Positions 23,759-32,700 of a DNA stretch of 64,000 nucleotides are shown one piece after another. Origin of the DNA: Sharpea porci (lineage in GTDB: Bacteria; Bacillota_I; Bacilli_A; Erysipelotrichales; Coprobacillaceae). The translations under genes were made by a program, and so were the position numbers. Positions within the stretch are counted from its first letter, which is position 1, and every line of letters begins with the position of its first letter. The stretch covers positions 62,001-126,000 of the forward strand of contig NZ_VUNM01000001.1 in NCBI RefSeq assembly GCF_009695655.1, written 5' to 3'. Under the pieces are notes generated by a model that had not been told where the DNA came from, searched no databases, and saw only the letters and a list, made by a program, of their open reading frames with translations.

Positions 23759-24292
23759 ATGGAAAAGAAATTAAAAAGTGAAACAGTATTTGATGGCAAT
23801 GTGATTCATGTCACTTATGATGATATAGAACTCGAAGATGGACGCAAAGCCAAAAGAGAAGTTGTTCATCATCGTGGTGGTGTTTGCATTCTCGCAATAG
23901 AAGATGGCTGTATTCTTCTTGTCAAACAATATCGTTATCCCCATGGTTGCGATACGTTAGAAATTCCAGCAGGAAAGCTTGAAAAAGGCGAAGATCGTAA
24001 TGAAGCCTGCTTTAGGGAATTTGAGGAAGAAACTGATCGTCGTGCAAAGACAATGCATTTCATTCTTCAATTATTACCAACGCCTGGTTATAGTTCTGAA
24101 GTGGATTATTTATATGAAGCTATTGACTTTAAACATGTCGATGACAGTAAGCCGGCTGATGATGATGAATTCTTAAAGGTCATCAAAGTCCCTCTAGAAC
24201 AAGCTTATCAAATGGTCTTAAAAGGGGAGATTGTTGATGCGAAAACACAGATTGCAATTCTCTATGCCTATACAAAGAAAAAGAGCTTATGA
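23759..24292 (+). CDS. NUDIX hydrolase, ADP-ribose pyrophosphatase type
   Basis: This encodes 177 residues from ATG 23759 (ribosome site GAGGTGG, TATAAT at 23736-23741). The NUDIX box runs from residue 63 as GKLEKGEDRNEACFREFEEE and continues T-D-R. It keeps the metal-binding REF-EE core, but the final Gly-hydrophobic pair of the box is Asp-Arg. QLLPTPGYSSEVDYLYEA is typical of the ADP-ribose pyrophosphatase (NudF/YqkG) group. It would split ADP-ribose or a related nucleoside diphosphate derivative. It shares a terminator tail-to-tail with the HAD-like gene. Confidence 0.85.
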   Translation: MEKKLKSETVFDGNVIHVTYDDIELEDGRKAKREVVHHRGGVCILAIEDGCILLVKQYRYPHGCDTLEIPAGKLEKGEDRNEACFREFEEETDRRAKTMHFILQLLPTPGYSSEVDYLYEAIDFKHVDDSKPADDDEFLKVIKVPLEQAYQMVLKGEIVDAKTQIAILYAYTKKKSL

Positions 24293-24318
24293 TAGATTAT
24301 TCTATCATGAGCTCTTTT
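24279..24318. terminator. Bidirectional terminator between NUDIX and HAD-like genes
   Basis: An 18-bp stem (24279-24296 with 24301-24318, mostly perfect) has A-rich and T-rich ends. It includes the stop codons of both converging genes. Confidence 0.9.
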
Positions 24319-25915
24319 ATTCTTCCTCTTCTTCTTGCTTATGTGTTCTTAAACGTTTTATGAGTGCAATAATAATTTCAACAACGATAATAATCAGTGT
24401 ATTAGTTACATAAACAGCCACCAGCTGGCTTGCTGAATAGCTTAAATACTTACCTGAAGTAAAGCTTGCATAGCTTGGAATAAAGTTTATAACGGAATGA
24501 AGACCATCAAGTAATGCCTTGAAGTACATATTTGAGAAATCAGAATATTGTTGATAAACGGCTGCAACACCTTGAAGATTACCACTTTCAAAGTTATTGA
24601 TAAAGATAACATAAACAAATAATCCAACAACCATGATTAACAAAGAGAACATCAAGGTAAAGACAACATTCAATAAACCATTGAGAATGGGATGAGGACG
24701 TTTTTTGATAACATCTTCACTGACTTCTCCTGCTTGATAGTGAATCGGTTCCGGTTCTTCATTAAGAACCTTCGAAAGCACTTCACTTAAATCCTGTGCT
24801 TCTTCATCATCAAGAGATAGTGCCCCAGAATTATCTACAGCAACCTTAATGGTTTCTGGTTCTTGCTTGTCTTCTTGTTCTTTAGCTGGATATTCATCTT
24901 CAAATGATGACTGTCCAACTTCATCCATATCCTCGTCTTTGACTTCCGTCTGTTCTACAAAAGATGGTGATTCAGGAGTATCATCCGTTGTATATTTAAT
25001 ACGATGAACAAATTCAGAATCTCTTAATTCTACTGGTAAAGTAATAGGATCTTCTTCATCACTGAATATAAAGCGGGGATGCTCTCTTTCTAGGTCAGCT
25101 AAGCGATTACGATAAGTATCCTCGACTACCTTCAACAGTTCAGGATCATCCTTGTAATTTTCTTTTAAGCGTTCATAGACTTCTTTAAGCTGTTTACGAT
25201 CCAAGTCAGGTGTCATCCCTAAAGCAGGTTCGAAAATCTTATAGTTTTCAAGATGATCAAACATCACCGTATTAAGCACATCATACATATTCTTCACACA
25301 AGTGAAGGCAATACGCTTTTCCTCTGTCGTAGCAGGTGTCAAATCTTCTTTAAAAATGACATTCATACCCAGGCTTGAAGCAGCTTTTTCTAACGCAAAG
25401 ATACTTGTAATAACCAGTATTTGATCTGCCTTAACCTTATAGCGTCCTGCTAAGAAAGAAAGCATTTCTGTTGATGGTAATGGTGCTAATTTTGTATCCG
25501 ATCCAATCACATAGTCAACCTTCTTACTTAAACCAGCAAGTTCTAAGTAATCCATAGCTGTTGATGTCTTATGAGTGGAAAAGACAGCAATCTTGATATG
25601 CTTTTGACGAAAATATTCGATAAGTTCATTAATACCTTCTTGCACTGTTGCCTTCTTTAAGCGCAAATAATTCAACAAATCTTTTTCCACACGTTTGTTC
25701 AACAATTGTGGTCCCACTGCTTTAGCGAGCGGTAATTCATCATACATCGTGTACATATTTCCAAGATGTTCATGAAATTCTTCAGGTGTTACTGTTAGAT
25801 CACGTTGACTCGCAAGATTCTTATAGAAATTGTAACGATAATGGTTTAAATTGAAAACACAGCCATCTAATTCTAGAATAGCTAATTGGATATCTGTTAC
25901 ATTCTGTCTATTCAT
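24317..25915 (-). CDS. HAD-like protein with C-terminal membrane anchor
   Basis: This encodes 532 residues from ATG 25915 (ribosome site GAGGGGAA). Residues 8-215 resemble a HAD-family phosphatase: LAILELDGCVF aligns with the nucleophile loop, AVFSTHK with motif II, and IGSDTKLAP follows. The nucleophile Asp of DxDG is Glu15 (E-L-D-G) and the motif IV acidic pair is not evident, so catalysis is doubtful. Residues 330-420 are acidic and low in complexity. Two membrane helices lie near 437-465 and 500-522. The N-domain may be a cytosolic sensor or scaffold tethered to the membrane. I do not know this architecture by name. Confidence 0.6.
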   Translation of the reverse strand: MNRQNVTDIQLAILELDGCVFNLNHYRYNFYKNLASQRDLTVTPEEFHEHLGNMYTMYDELPLAKAVGPQLLNKRVEKDLLNYLRLKKATVQEGINELIEYFRQKHIKIAVFSTHKTSTAMDYLELAGLSKKVDYVIGSDTKLAPLPSTEMLSFLAGRYKVKADQILVITSIFALEKAASSLGMNVIFKEDLTPATTEEKRIAFTCVKNMYDVLNTVMFDHLENYKIFEPALGMTPDLDRKQLKEVYERLKENYKDDPELLKVVEDTYRNRLADLEREHPRFIFSDEEDPITLPVELRDSEFVHRIKYTTDDTPESPSFVEQTEVKDEDMDEVGQSSFEDEYPAKEQEDKQEPETIKVAVDNSGALSLDDEEAQDLSEVLSKVLNEEPEPIHYQAGEVSEDVIKKRPHPILNGLLNVVFTLMFSLLIMVVGLFVYVIFINNFESGNLQGVAAVYQQYSDFSNMYFKALLDGLHSVINFIPSYASFTSGKYLSYSASQLVAVYVTNTLIIIVVEIIIALIKRLRTHKQEEEEE

Positions 25916-25959
25916 ACTATTCCCCTCGCATATTAACAGTATTATATCAAATAATAGAA

Positions 25960-25985
25960 AAAAAGAGAACCTTGTAAAGGTCCTC
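25960..25985 (-). terminator. Terminator of tRNA-Lys copy 1
   Basis: GAGGACCTTTACAAGGTTCTC on the minus strand (25985-25965) forms a hairpin and runs into a T-rich stretch. It lies between the tRNA and the HAD-like gene. Confidence 0.75.
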
Positions 25986-25999
25986 ATGTCATAAAAAAA

Positions 26000-26075
26000 T
26001 GGTCTCCCCTCACGGGCTCGAACCGTGGACCCTCTGATTAAGAGTCAGATGCTCTACCAACTGAGCTAAGGAGAG
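26000..26075 (-). tRNA. tRNA-Lys (CUU), copy 1
   Basis: A 76-nt cloverleaf on the minus strand. The acceptor stem CTCTCCT pairs with AGGGGAG, with discriminator A and CCA encoded. The D arm is GCTC/GAGC, and the anticodon stem TCTGA/TCAGA surrounds the loop CTCTTAA (anticodon CTT). The T arm CACGG-TTCGAGC-CCGTG is standard. It is identical to the copy at 28119-28194. Confidence 0.97.
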
Positions 26076-26087
26076 ATTACGTGTTAT

Positions 26088-26116
26088 ACTATACTCAATT
26101 CATTCATCAAAGTCAA
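26088..26116 (-). promoter_or_regulatory. Promoter of tRNA-Lys copy 1
   Basis: On the minus strand TTGACT (26116-26111) and TATAGT (26093-26088) are 17 bp apart, 12 bp before the tRNA. Confidence 0.8.
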
Positions 26117-26201
26117 TAACAAATACAAAATAATCAAGAAAATTCTACACTAACACGCCCTTTTCAAATACACTATAATAAAGATACAGGAGGAATGCAT
26201 T

Positions 26202-27668
26202 ATGGCAACAAAAAGAACAAAGAAAAAGAAGAATACCCCTCAAAAGAAAAATACATATATCACAAAACTAAGAGAACTTGCCCAAGAAAATCAACCTGAT
26301 GCTTGTTTTCAGCTAGGGATGGAATATTTTAATGGCGAACATCTTTCCTATAATCCTGAACGTGCTTTTCAATATCTTGAAAAGAGTGCAAATCTCTACT
26401 ATGTTCCCGCAATGGTTGAACTCGCTACGTCCTATATGATGGCTAGAGGCGTAGAACGGGACTATGAGAAAGCAAAGCAGTGGGCAAAGCGTGCGGAAAG
26501 TCTTGGCAACAAAGAAGCTTATAGCTTACTAACCCAAATTAATTTCGTACAGGGGCAAGATGAATCAAATAAAAAGGAATATCAAGAAGCTTTAAAAGGT
26601 TATCAAGCTGGTGACGTTGAAGAAACGAGTCATCTTGGTGAATGTTATCTTTATGGTATTGGTGTGAGTTGTGATAAAGACAAAGGACTTGCATTATTAC
26701 ATGAGGCACTTGATCAAGGTTATAAAGAAGCAGCGATGGTTATTGCGGATGCCTATTTCTTTGATGAAACATTAAAGAGTGATGCCAAAGCACTCCAATA
26801 TTACCAATATGGCAATAAAGACAACAATAAAGAATCACTTTTCATGACAGGTTCAATCTATATCAATACCTATCAAGACTATGATCAAGGTATGGCCTAT
26901 TTGAAAAAAGCAGCCCAATATCAAAGTGATCAAGCAGCCTATCAGCTCGCTGTCTTCTATCTAGGTGACAATCCCCATGTTCCCCAAGATAGAGAAGCTC
27001 TCAAATACTATCTTAAACAAGCCCTTCAAGCAAAATATGAAGATGCCTTTGAATTCTTAGATTTCCTGCACAATGAACAATATCTCAAAGATAGGGATGT
27101 GCTCTCACTCAATGACTTTATTGCCTTAAGCCAGATTGCTGCCAAGACCAAAAGGCCTGAAGATCTTAACCGACTTGCCTTTGATTATTTCATTGCCAAG
27201 AGAACAGATTTAGCCCTCCAATATCTTAAAGAAGCAGCTAACTTAGGACATGAACAGTCCTTACGTCTATTACAGTCCTTAAGCATCAACAAGAACGATC
27301 CTGAAAACAGCCTGATCAGTGCCGCAAGTCAGGGTGATGAGATTGATGCGATGAATCTCGCCTCATTCTATTTCAGTGGCATTATCGTTGAGAAAAATAC
27401 AGAGAAAGCTCTAGAATGGCTTCAGATTGCTTATGGAAGGGGCAGTTATGAAGCAGGCAGTATACTTGGAGAGTTCTATCTCACTGGTGAGCATGTCGCT
27501 AAAGATACAAAGAAAGCTATTCCATTACTTGAAGATTGTGCCAAACATAACAATATGCGTAGCTTAATGATTTTAGTAGATTGTTATGAAAAAGGTATTG
27601 GCGTTGTCAAAAACAAAAAGAAAGTTGAATTACTCAAAAAACAAATCGCACGTTTGGAGAATCATTGA
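26202..27668 (+). CDS. Sel1-like repeat protein
   Basis: This encodes 488 residues. A basic N-terminus (many Lys in the first 18 residues) has no signal peptide. About ten Sel1/TPR-like repeats of roughly 36 residues follow, for example QLGMEYFNGEHLSYNPERAF, ELATSYMMARGVERDYEKAK, HLGECYLYGIGVSCDKDKGL and LGEFYLTGEHVAKDTKKAIP. Such solenoids serve as protein-binding scaffolds; the partner is unknown. ATG 26202 follows AGGAGGAA and a TATAAT lies at 26174-26179. It is encoded opposite to the tRNA-Lys genes that flank it, and ends in its own terminator. Confidence 0.85.
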   Translation: MATKRTKKKKNTPQKKNTYITKLRELAQENQPDACFQLGMEYFNGEHLSYNPERAFQYLEKSANLYYVPAMVELATSYMMARGVERDYEKAKQWAKRAESLGNKEAYSLLTQINFVQGQDESNKKEYQEALKGYQAGDVEETSHLGECYLYGIGVSCDKDKGLALLHEALDQGYKEAAMVIADAYFFDETLKSDAKALQYYQYGNKDNNKESLFMTGSIYINTYQDYDQGMAYLKKAAQYQSDQAAYQLAVFYLGDNPHVPQDREALKYYLKQALQAKYEDAFEFLDFLHNEQYLKDRDVLSLNDFIALSQIAAKTKRPEDLNRLAFDYFIAKRTDLALQYLKEAANLGHEQSLRLLQSLSINKNDPENSLISAASQGDEIDAMNLASFYFSGIIVEKNTEKALEWLQIAYGRGSYEAGSILGEFYLTGEHVAKDTKKAIPLLEDCAKHNNMRSLMILVDCYEKGIGVVKNKKKVELLKKQIARLENH

Positions 27669-27681
27669 TTCTCCTTTTTTT
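27656..27681 (+). terminator. Terminator of the Sel1-repeat gene
   Basis: GGAGAATCA (27656-27664) pairs with TGATTCTCC (27666-27674), then seven T. It overlaps the Sel1 stop codon. Confidence 0.88.
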
Positions 27682-28063
27682 ATTCATGAATCTCAATAGG
27701 TAAGCCATCTGGATCATGGAAGAAAGTCATTTTCTTATGTGTATATTCATCAAAGCGTATTGGTTCACATGGAATATCTTTTGCTTCTAATTCTTTGACC
27801 ATATCATCTACACAATCAACATGAAAGGCAAGATGTCTTAAACCATAGGCTTCAGGATAGCTTGGTCTTTTGGCTGCATCCTCTTTGACAAAGATTTCTA
27901 GTTCTGTTGTTTCATTGATTTTTAAATCAATCTTCCAGTCATGTCGATCTTTACGTTCATTTTCACGTATTAAAGAAAAGCCAAGTTTATTCATATAGAA
28001 TTCTTTAGCCTGATTTCTATCACTAACGATAATGGCTATATGGTGTATAGTATGAAAATCCAT
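27680..28063 (-). CDS. VOC/glyoxalase-fold protein
   Basis: This encodes 127 residues from ATG 28063, with ribosome site GGAGGG 6 nt away; the ATG two codons earlier touches that site. It has two beta-alpha-beta-beta-beta modules: IHHIAIIVSDRNQAKEFYMN with a first metal-ligand His, and RHLAFHVDCVDDMVKELEAK with a second. FFHDPDGLPIEIHE closes the fold with the conserved Glu. Members act as lactoylglutathione lyases, dioxygenases or antibiotic-binding proteins; the substrate is unknown. It lies just downstream of tRNA-Lys copy 2 on the same strand, and the tRNA terminator sits in its leader. Confidence 0.8.
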   Translation of the reverse strand: MDFHTIHHIAIIVSDRNQAKEFYMNKLGFSLIRENERKDRHDWKIDLKINETTELEIFVKEDAAKRPSYPEAYGLRHLAFHVDCVDDMVKELEAKDIPCEPIRFDEYTHKKMTFFHDPDGLPIEIHE

Positions 28064-28078
28064 ATTCATCCCTCCAAA

Positions 28079-28106
28079 TAAAAAAAGAACCTGCCTACGC
28101 AGATTC
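28079..28106 (-). terminator. Terminator of tRNA-Lys copy 2
   Basis: GAATCTGC-GTAG-GCAGGTTC on the minus strand (28106-28087) is followed by seven T. Read-through would enter the VOC gene. Confidence 0.8.
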
Positions 28107-28118
28107 CTAATCGTTAAA

Positions 28119-28194
28119 TGGTCTCCCCTCACGGGCTCGAACCGTGGACCCTCTGATTAAGAGTCAGATGCTCTACCAACTGAGCTAAGGAGAG
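28119..28194 (-). tRNA. tRNA-Lys (CUU), copy 2
   Basis: Base for base the same 76-nt sequence as 26000-26075, including the encoded CCA and the anticodon CTT. Both copies read leftwards and enclose the Sel1 and VOC genes. Confidence 0.97.
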
Positions 28195-28206
28195 GCGACG
28201 CATATG

Positions 28207-28234
28207 AGTATAACACAAAAATATGATAATGCAA
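28207..28234 (-). promoter_or_regulatory. Promoter of tRNA-Lys copy 2
   Basis: On the minus strand TTGCAT (28234-28229) and TATACT (28212-28207) are 16 bp apart, 12 bp before the tRNA. It differs from the copy 1 promoter, so only the tRNA body is conserved. Confidence 0.7.
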
Positions 28235-28272
28235 GAGAAAAAAGAAAAAAATGGAATAAAGGCAGGACACCT

Positions 28273-29721
28273 TTACTCCATTGTTGTATAGCCCATAAGA
28301 TAACGATCAACATGCGCAGCACAGTTACGTCCTTCAGCAATTGCCCAAACGACAAGTGACTGTCCACGTCGGCCATCCCCTGCTGCAAAGAGCGGAGTAT
28401 CGCCACATTGATACGCTTCATTCGTTAAAATCGTATTTCTTGGTGTTGTTTTTAATTTGAAGGCTTTTGTGACATAGCTTTCAGCACCAGTGAATCCTGC
28501 TGCAATAATGAGTAAATCACAATCAATGACCTTTTCACTTCCAGCTACTTCAGTTAGTTTGCCATTTTCAAACTTCACCTGAACTGTCTTGATTTTCTTC
28601 ATGACACCTTTTTCTTCAATCACTTCTTTGACAGTTGTGTTGTAAATACGTGGGTCATGACCAAAGACATGAATAGCTTCCTGCTGGCCATAGTCTGTCT
28701 TCTTGACATTTGGCCATTCTGGCCAAGGGTTATCAGCTGTTCTTTCAAGAGGTGGTTCGCCCATCATTTCAAGCTGAACAACGCTCTTTGCCTGCTGACG
28801 AATAGCTGTGGCCACACAGTCATTACCTGTATCCCCACCACCAACAATAACAACATGCTTTCCTTTAGCCTGGTTATCTGCTTTGTTGGCAAGCACATTC
28901 TTTGTTGAATGAGCAAGATAATCAACCGCAAACATCACATTCTTATCAACCTTGACATTTGGTAATGTACGGGCTTGCTTTGAGCCAACACAAAGAACAA
29001 CCGCATCATATTCTTTCAACAGTTCTTCCTTAGTGATATCTTTGCCTACATTGACACCTGTCTTGAAGACAACACCTTCTGCTTCCATGAGCTTAAGACG
29101 TCGTTCAATAACAGACTTATCGAGCTTCATATTAGGAATACCATACATCAACAAGCCACCAATACGATCATCACGTTCATAAACATCAACATGGTGCCCC
29201 CTGTGATTAAGCGAATCCGCAACAGCCAGTCCTGATGGCCCGCTGCCGATTACTGCGACCTTCTTTTTGCTTCTAACAACGGGAATACGAGGAGTCATCA
29301 GAGCATTTTTGAAAGCAGATTCAATGATAAAGTTTTCATTATCATGAATTGTGACAGGAGAATCGTTCACGCCGCATAAGCACGCCTTTTCGCAGAGGGC
29401 TGGGCATACACGTGATGTAAATTCTGGAAAGTTATTTGTTTTCAACAATCTGCTTAACGCATGATTGAGATGGCCATGATAGATTTCATCATTCCATTCA
29501 GGAATCAGATTGTGTAGTGGGCAGCCCACTACACGATGCTTGATTTCCATCGCACTCTGACAATATGGCACACCACAATCCATGCATCTTGCAGCCTGTG
29601 TCTTTCTTTCTTGTTCATCTAAAGAAGAGTGGAATTCAAAGTAATCCTTAATTCTTTCATCTATTGCGCGTTCTGGATTTGTATGACGCGTATATTCCAT
29701 AAATCCTGTTGGTTTACCCAT
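28273..29721 (-). CDS. gltD: Glutamate synthase small subunit
   Basis: This encodes 482 residues. The N-terminal Fe-S region holds CMDCGVPYCQS and GCPLHNLIPEW. The FAD site is VAVIGSGPSGLAVADSL near residue 145 and the NADPH site is VVIVGGGDTGNDCVATAIRQ near residue 285. AAGDGRRGQSLVVWAIAEGR closes the FAD domain. It passes electrons from NADPH to the large subunit. It lies 5 bp after gltB in the glnN-gltB-gltD operon, and the ribosome site is AGAGGGG. Confidence 0.95.
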   Translation of the reverse strand: MGKPTGFMEYTRHTNPERAIDERIKDYFEFHSSLDEQERKTQAARCMDCGVPYCQSAMEIKHRVVGCPLHNLIPEWNDEIYHGHLNHALSRLLKTNNFPEFTSRVCPALCEKACLCGVNDSPVTIHDNENFIIESAFKNALMTPRIPVVRSKKKVAVIGSGPSGLAVADSLNHRGHHVDVYERDDRIGGLLMYGIPNMKLDKSVIERRLKLMEAEGVVFKTGVNVGKDITKEELLKEYDAVVLCVGSKQARTLPNVKVDKNVMFAVDYLAHSTKNVLANKADNQAKGKHVVIVGGGDTGNDCVATAIRQQAKSVVQLEMMGEPPLERTADNPWPEWPNVKKTDYGQQEAIHVFGHDPRIYNTTVKEVIEEKGVMKKIKTVQVKFENGKLTEVAGSEKVIDCDLLIIAAGFTGAESYVTKAFKLKTTPRNTILTNEAYQCGDTPLFAAGDGRRGQSLVVWAIAEGRNCAAHVDRYLMGYTTME

Positions 29722-29726
29722 TCTTC

Positions 29727-32700
29727 TTACCCCTCTCTGCTGACCTTCTGGTATGCTTCCATGAGTGCATTTTCATGGGAGATACCCTGTTCTTCAAAGT
29801 GACTGATTAATCTGATCACTTTTGCATAATCATCAGGCACAATCTTCTTGAAGCAAGGAATATAGTTTTTAAAGTCATCCAAGATTGTCTTAGCCTTCTT
29901 GCTTCCTGTTTCCTTATAATAATCTTCAATCAGATCACGTAATTCCTGTTTATCATATTTTTCAGTGACTTCATGCATTGTCACCATATCTTTATTCATC
30001 TTTAAGTAAAGTGTATGATCTTCATCAAGTACATAGGCAATGCCCCCACTCATACCAGCAGCAAAGTTCTTGCCTGTATGACCAAGGATAACAGCCTTAC
30101 CACCTGTCATATATTCAAGACCATGATCACCGCATCCTTCACTAATCGCAATAGCACCAGAGTTTCTGACACAGAATCTTTCTCCGGCTACACCTTCAAA
30201 GTAAGCCTTACCGCTTGTTGCTCCATAGAGGGCTACATTACCGACAATGATATTCTTTGATGGATCAAATGGTGCTCTCTCATCAGGCTTGATGACAATC
30301 TTACCACCTGATAAGCCTTTTCCCGCCCCATCGTTGGCATCACCAGAAACTCTCACAGTTACACCTTTAGGAAGGAAAGCCCCAACGGACTGACCGGCAC
30401 CACCTTTTGCCTTAATGACAATACTGTCTTCCTCAAGCTTGTTGCCAAACTTCTTTGTGACTTCAGAGCCAAGTCTTGTCGCAAAAGTACGGTCTGTAGA
30501 TGTAATCTTGACATCAATTTCTTTATGATCGCCAGCTTTGAAATTCTTAAGCGTAGGAATCAAAACACGTTCATCCAATGTCTTTTCAAGTTTGAAATCA
30601 TAAACATGAGCTGGATTGAAGTGGTTAATTGGTGATGAAGCATATGTCGTATCAAGAATAGAGGCATAATCCATCTTATCTGCAACTGGGAAATCACCTT
30701 TACGCTGTTTGAGGCAATCAGTATGACCAACCATTTCATCAATAGTTCTAAAGCCAAGTTCAGCCATGATTTCTCTTGCTTCTTCAGCAATGAACATCAT
30801 GAAATTCATGACATATTCAGGTTTACCCTTGAAACGTTTACGTAATTCTTTGTTCTGTGTTGCTACACCAAATGGACAAGTATCCTTATTACAAACACGC
30901 ATCATACGACAGCCCATGGCAACTAATGCTGTTGTCGCAAAGCCAAATTCCTCAGCGCCAAGTAATGCGGCAATGACAACATCACGACCACTCATAAGCT
31001 TACCATCTGTTTCAATCAGAACACGGTCTCTTAACCCATTAGCAACAAGTGCTTTATGAGCTTCTGATAAACCAAGTTCCCATGGCAAGCCAGCATGATG
31101 GATGGAACTAATTGGAGCAGCCCCAGTACCACCATCGTAGCCAGAGATTAAGATGACCTGAGCACCGGCTTTAGCTACACCTGAGGCAATAGTTCCTACC
31201 CCAGCTTCAGAAACAAGCTTAACAGAGATTCTTGCATCTTTATTCGCATTCTTTAAGTCATAGATAAGCTGTGCTAAGTCTTCGATAGAATAGATATCAT
31301 GATGAGGTGGTGGTGAAATAAGGGATACACCTGGTGTAGAATATCTTGTCTTGGCAATCCAAGGATAGACCTTCTTTCCTGGTAAGTGTCCACCTTCACC
31401 TGGCTTAGCGCCCTGTGCCATTTTAATCTGAATTTCAATGGCACTATTTAAATAAGCTGAAGTGACCCCGAAACGACCTGATGCAACCTGTTTAATAGCT
31501 GAGTTTCTTTCGCTATTAAAGCGATCTTCATTTTCGCCACCTTCACCTGTATTACTCTTACCATGAAGTCGATTCATCGCAATAGCCATTGTTTCATGAG
31601 CTTCCTTAGAGATAGAGCCATAACTCATAGCCCCTGTCTTGAAACGTTTAACGATTTCAGAAGCTGGTTCAACTTCATCAAGTGGAACAGGTTTACGATT
31701 AGGCGTAATCTCAATACGACTACGCAATGTATGAGGACGCTTTTCATCATCAATCATCGCTGTATAACGTTTGAATTCTTGATAGTCACCATGAACTAAT
31801 GATGACTGAAGTGTAGTGATAGCTTCTGGTGTATAGAGATGATCTTCTTTATCTTCACCAGAACGTAATTTATGGAAACCAATTGAATCCAATGTTGTAT
31901 CGACACCTAATCCCATTGGATCAAAGGCATGATCATGACGGAAATTCACACCTTCTTCTATTTCCTTAATACCTATACCGCCAACCTTGCTGACAATACC
32001 AGTAAAGTATTCATCAACAAGCTCTTGAGATAAGCCAATTGCTTCAAAAATGTGTGCTGATTCATAAGACTGTAAAGTACTAATACCCATCTTAGCCATA
32101 ACTTTAACGATTCCACCAAGAATCGCTTTATTATAGTCTTCAACAGCTGTTGAATAGTCTTTGTCCAACATGCCAATGTGAATAAGCTCAGCAATACACT
32201 CATGAGCAAGGTATGGCTGAATGGCCGTTGCACCAAATCCTAATAATGTTGCAAACTGATGAACATCTCTTGGTTCACCGGATTCAAGAATGAGAGAAAC
32301 CGCTGTTTTCTTCTTCGTTAATACAAGATGTTGTTCAACAGCAGAAACAGCTAATAATGAAGGAATAGCCACATGGTTTTCATCCACTCCACGGTCACTT
32401 AGAATAATGATGTTGTAACCCTGATTGTAGGCTTTATCAATGGCGATATAGAGAGATTCTATCGCTTTCTTCAAAGACGTATGCTTATAGTAAAGCAATG
32501 AGATTGTCTTAGCTTTAAAGCCTGGCTGATTAAGACTCTTGATTTTCATCAAGTCAACACCATTGAGAATTGGATTTTCAATTTCTAAGACACGACAGTT
32601 TTTGCCTTTTTCTTCAAGAAGATTGCCATCACTACCAATATAGACCGTTGTATCAGTGACAATCTTTTCTCTTAATGAATCGATAGGCGGATTAGTGACT

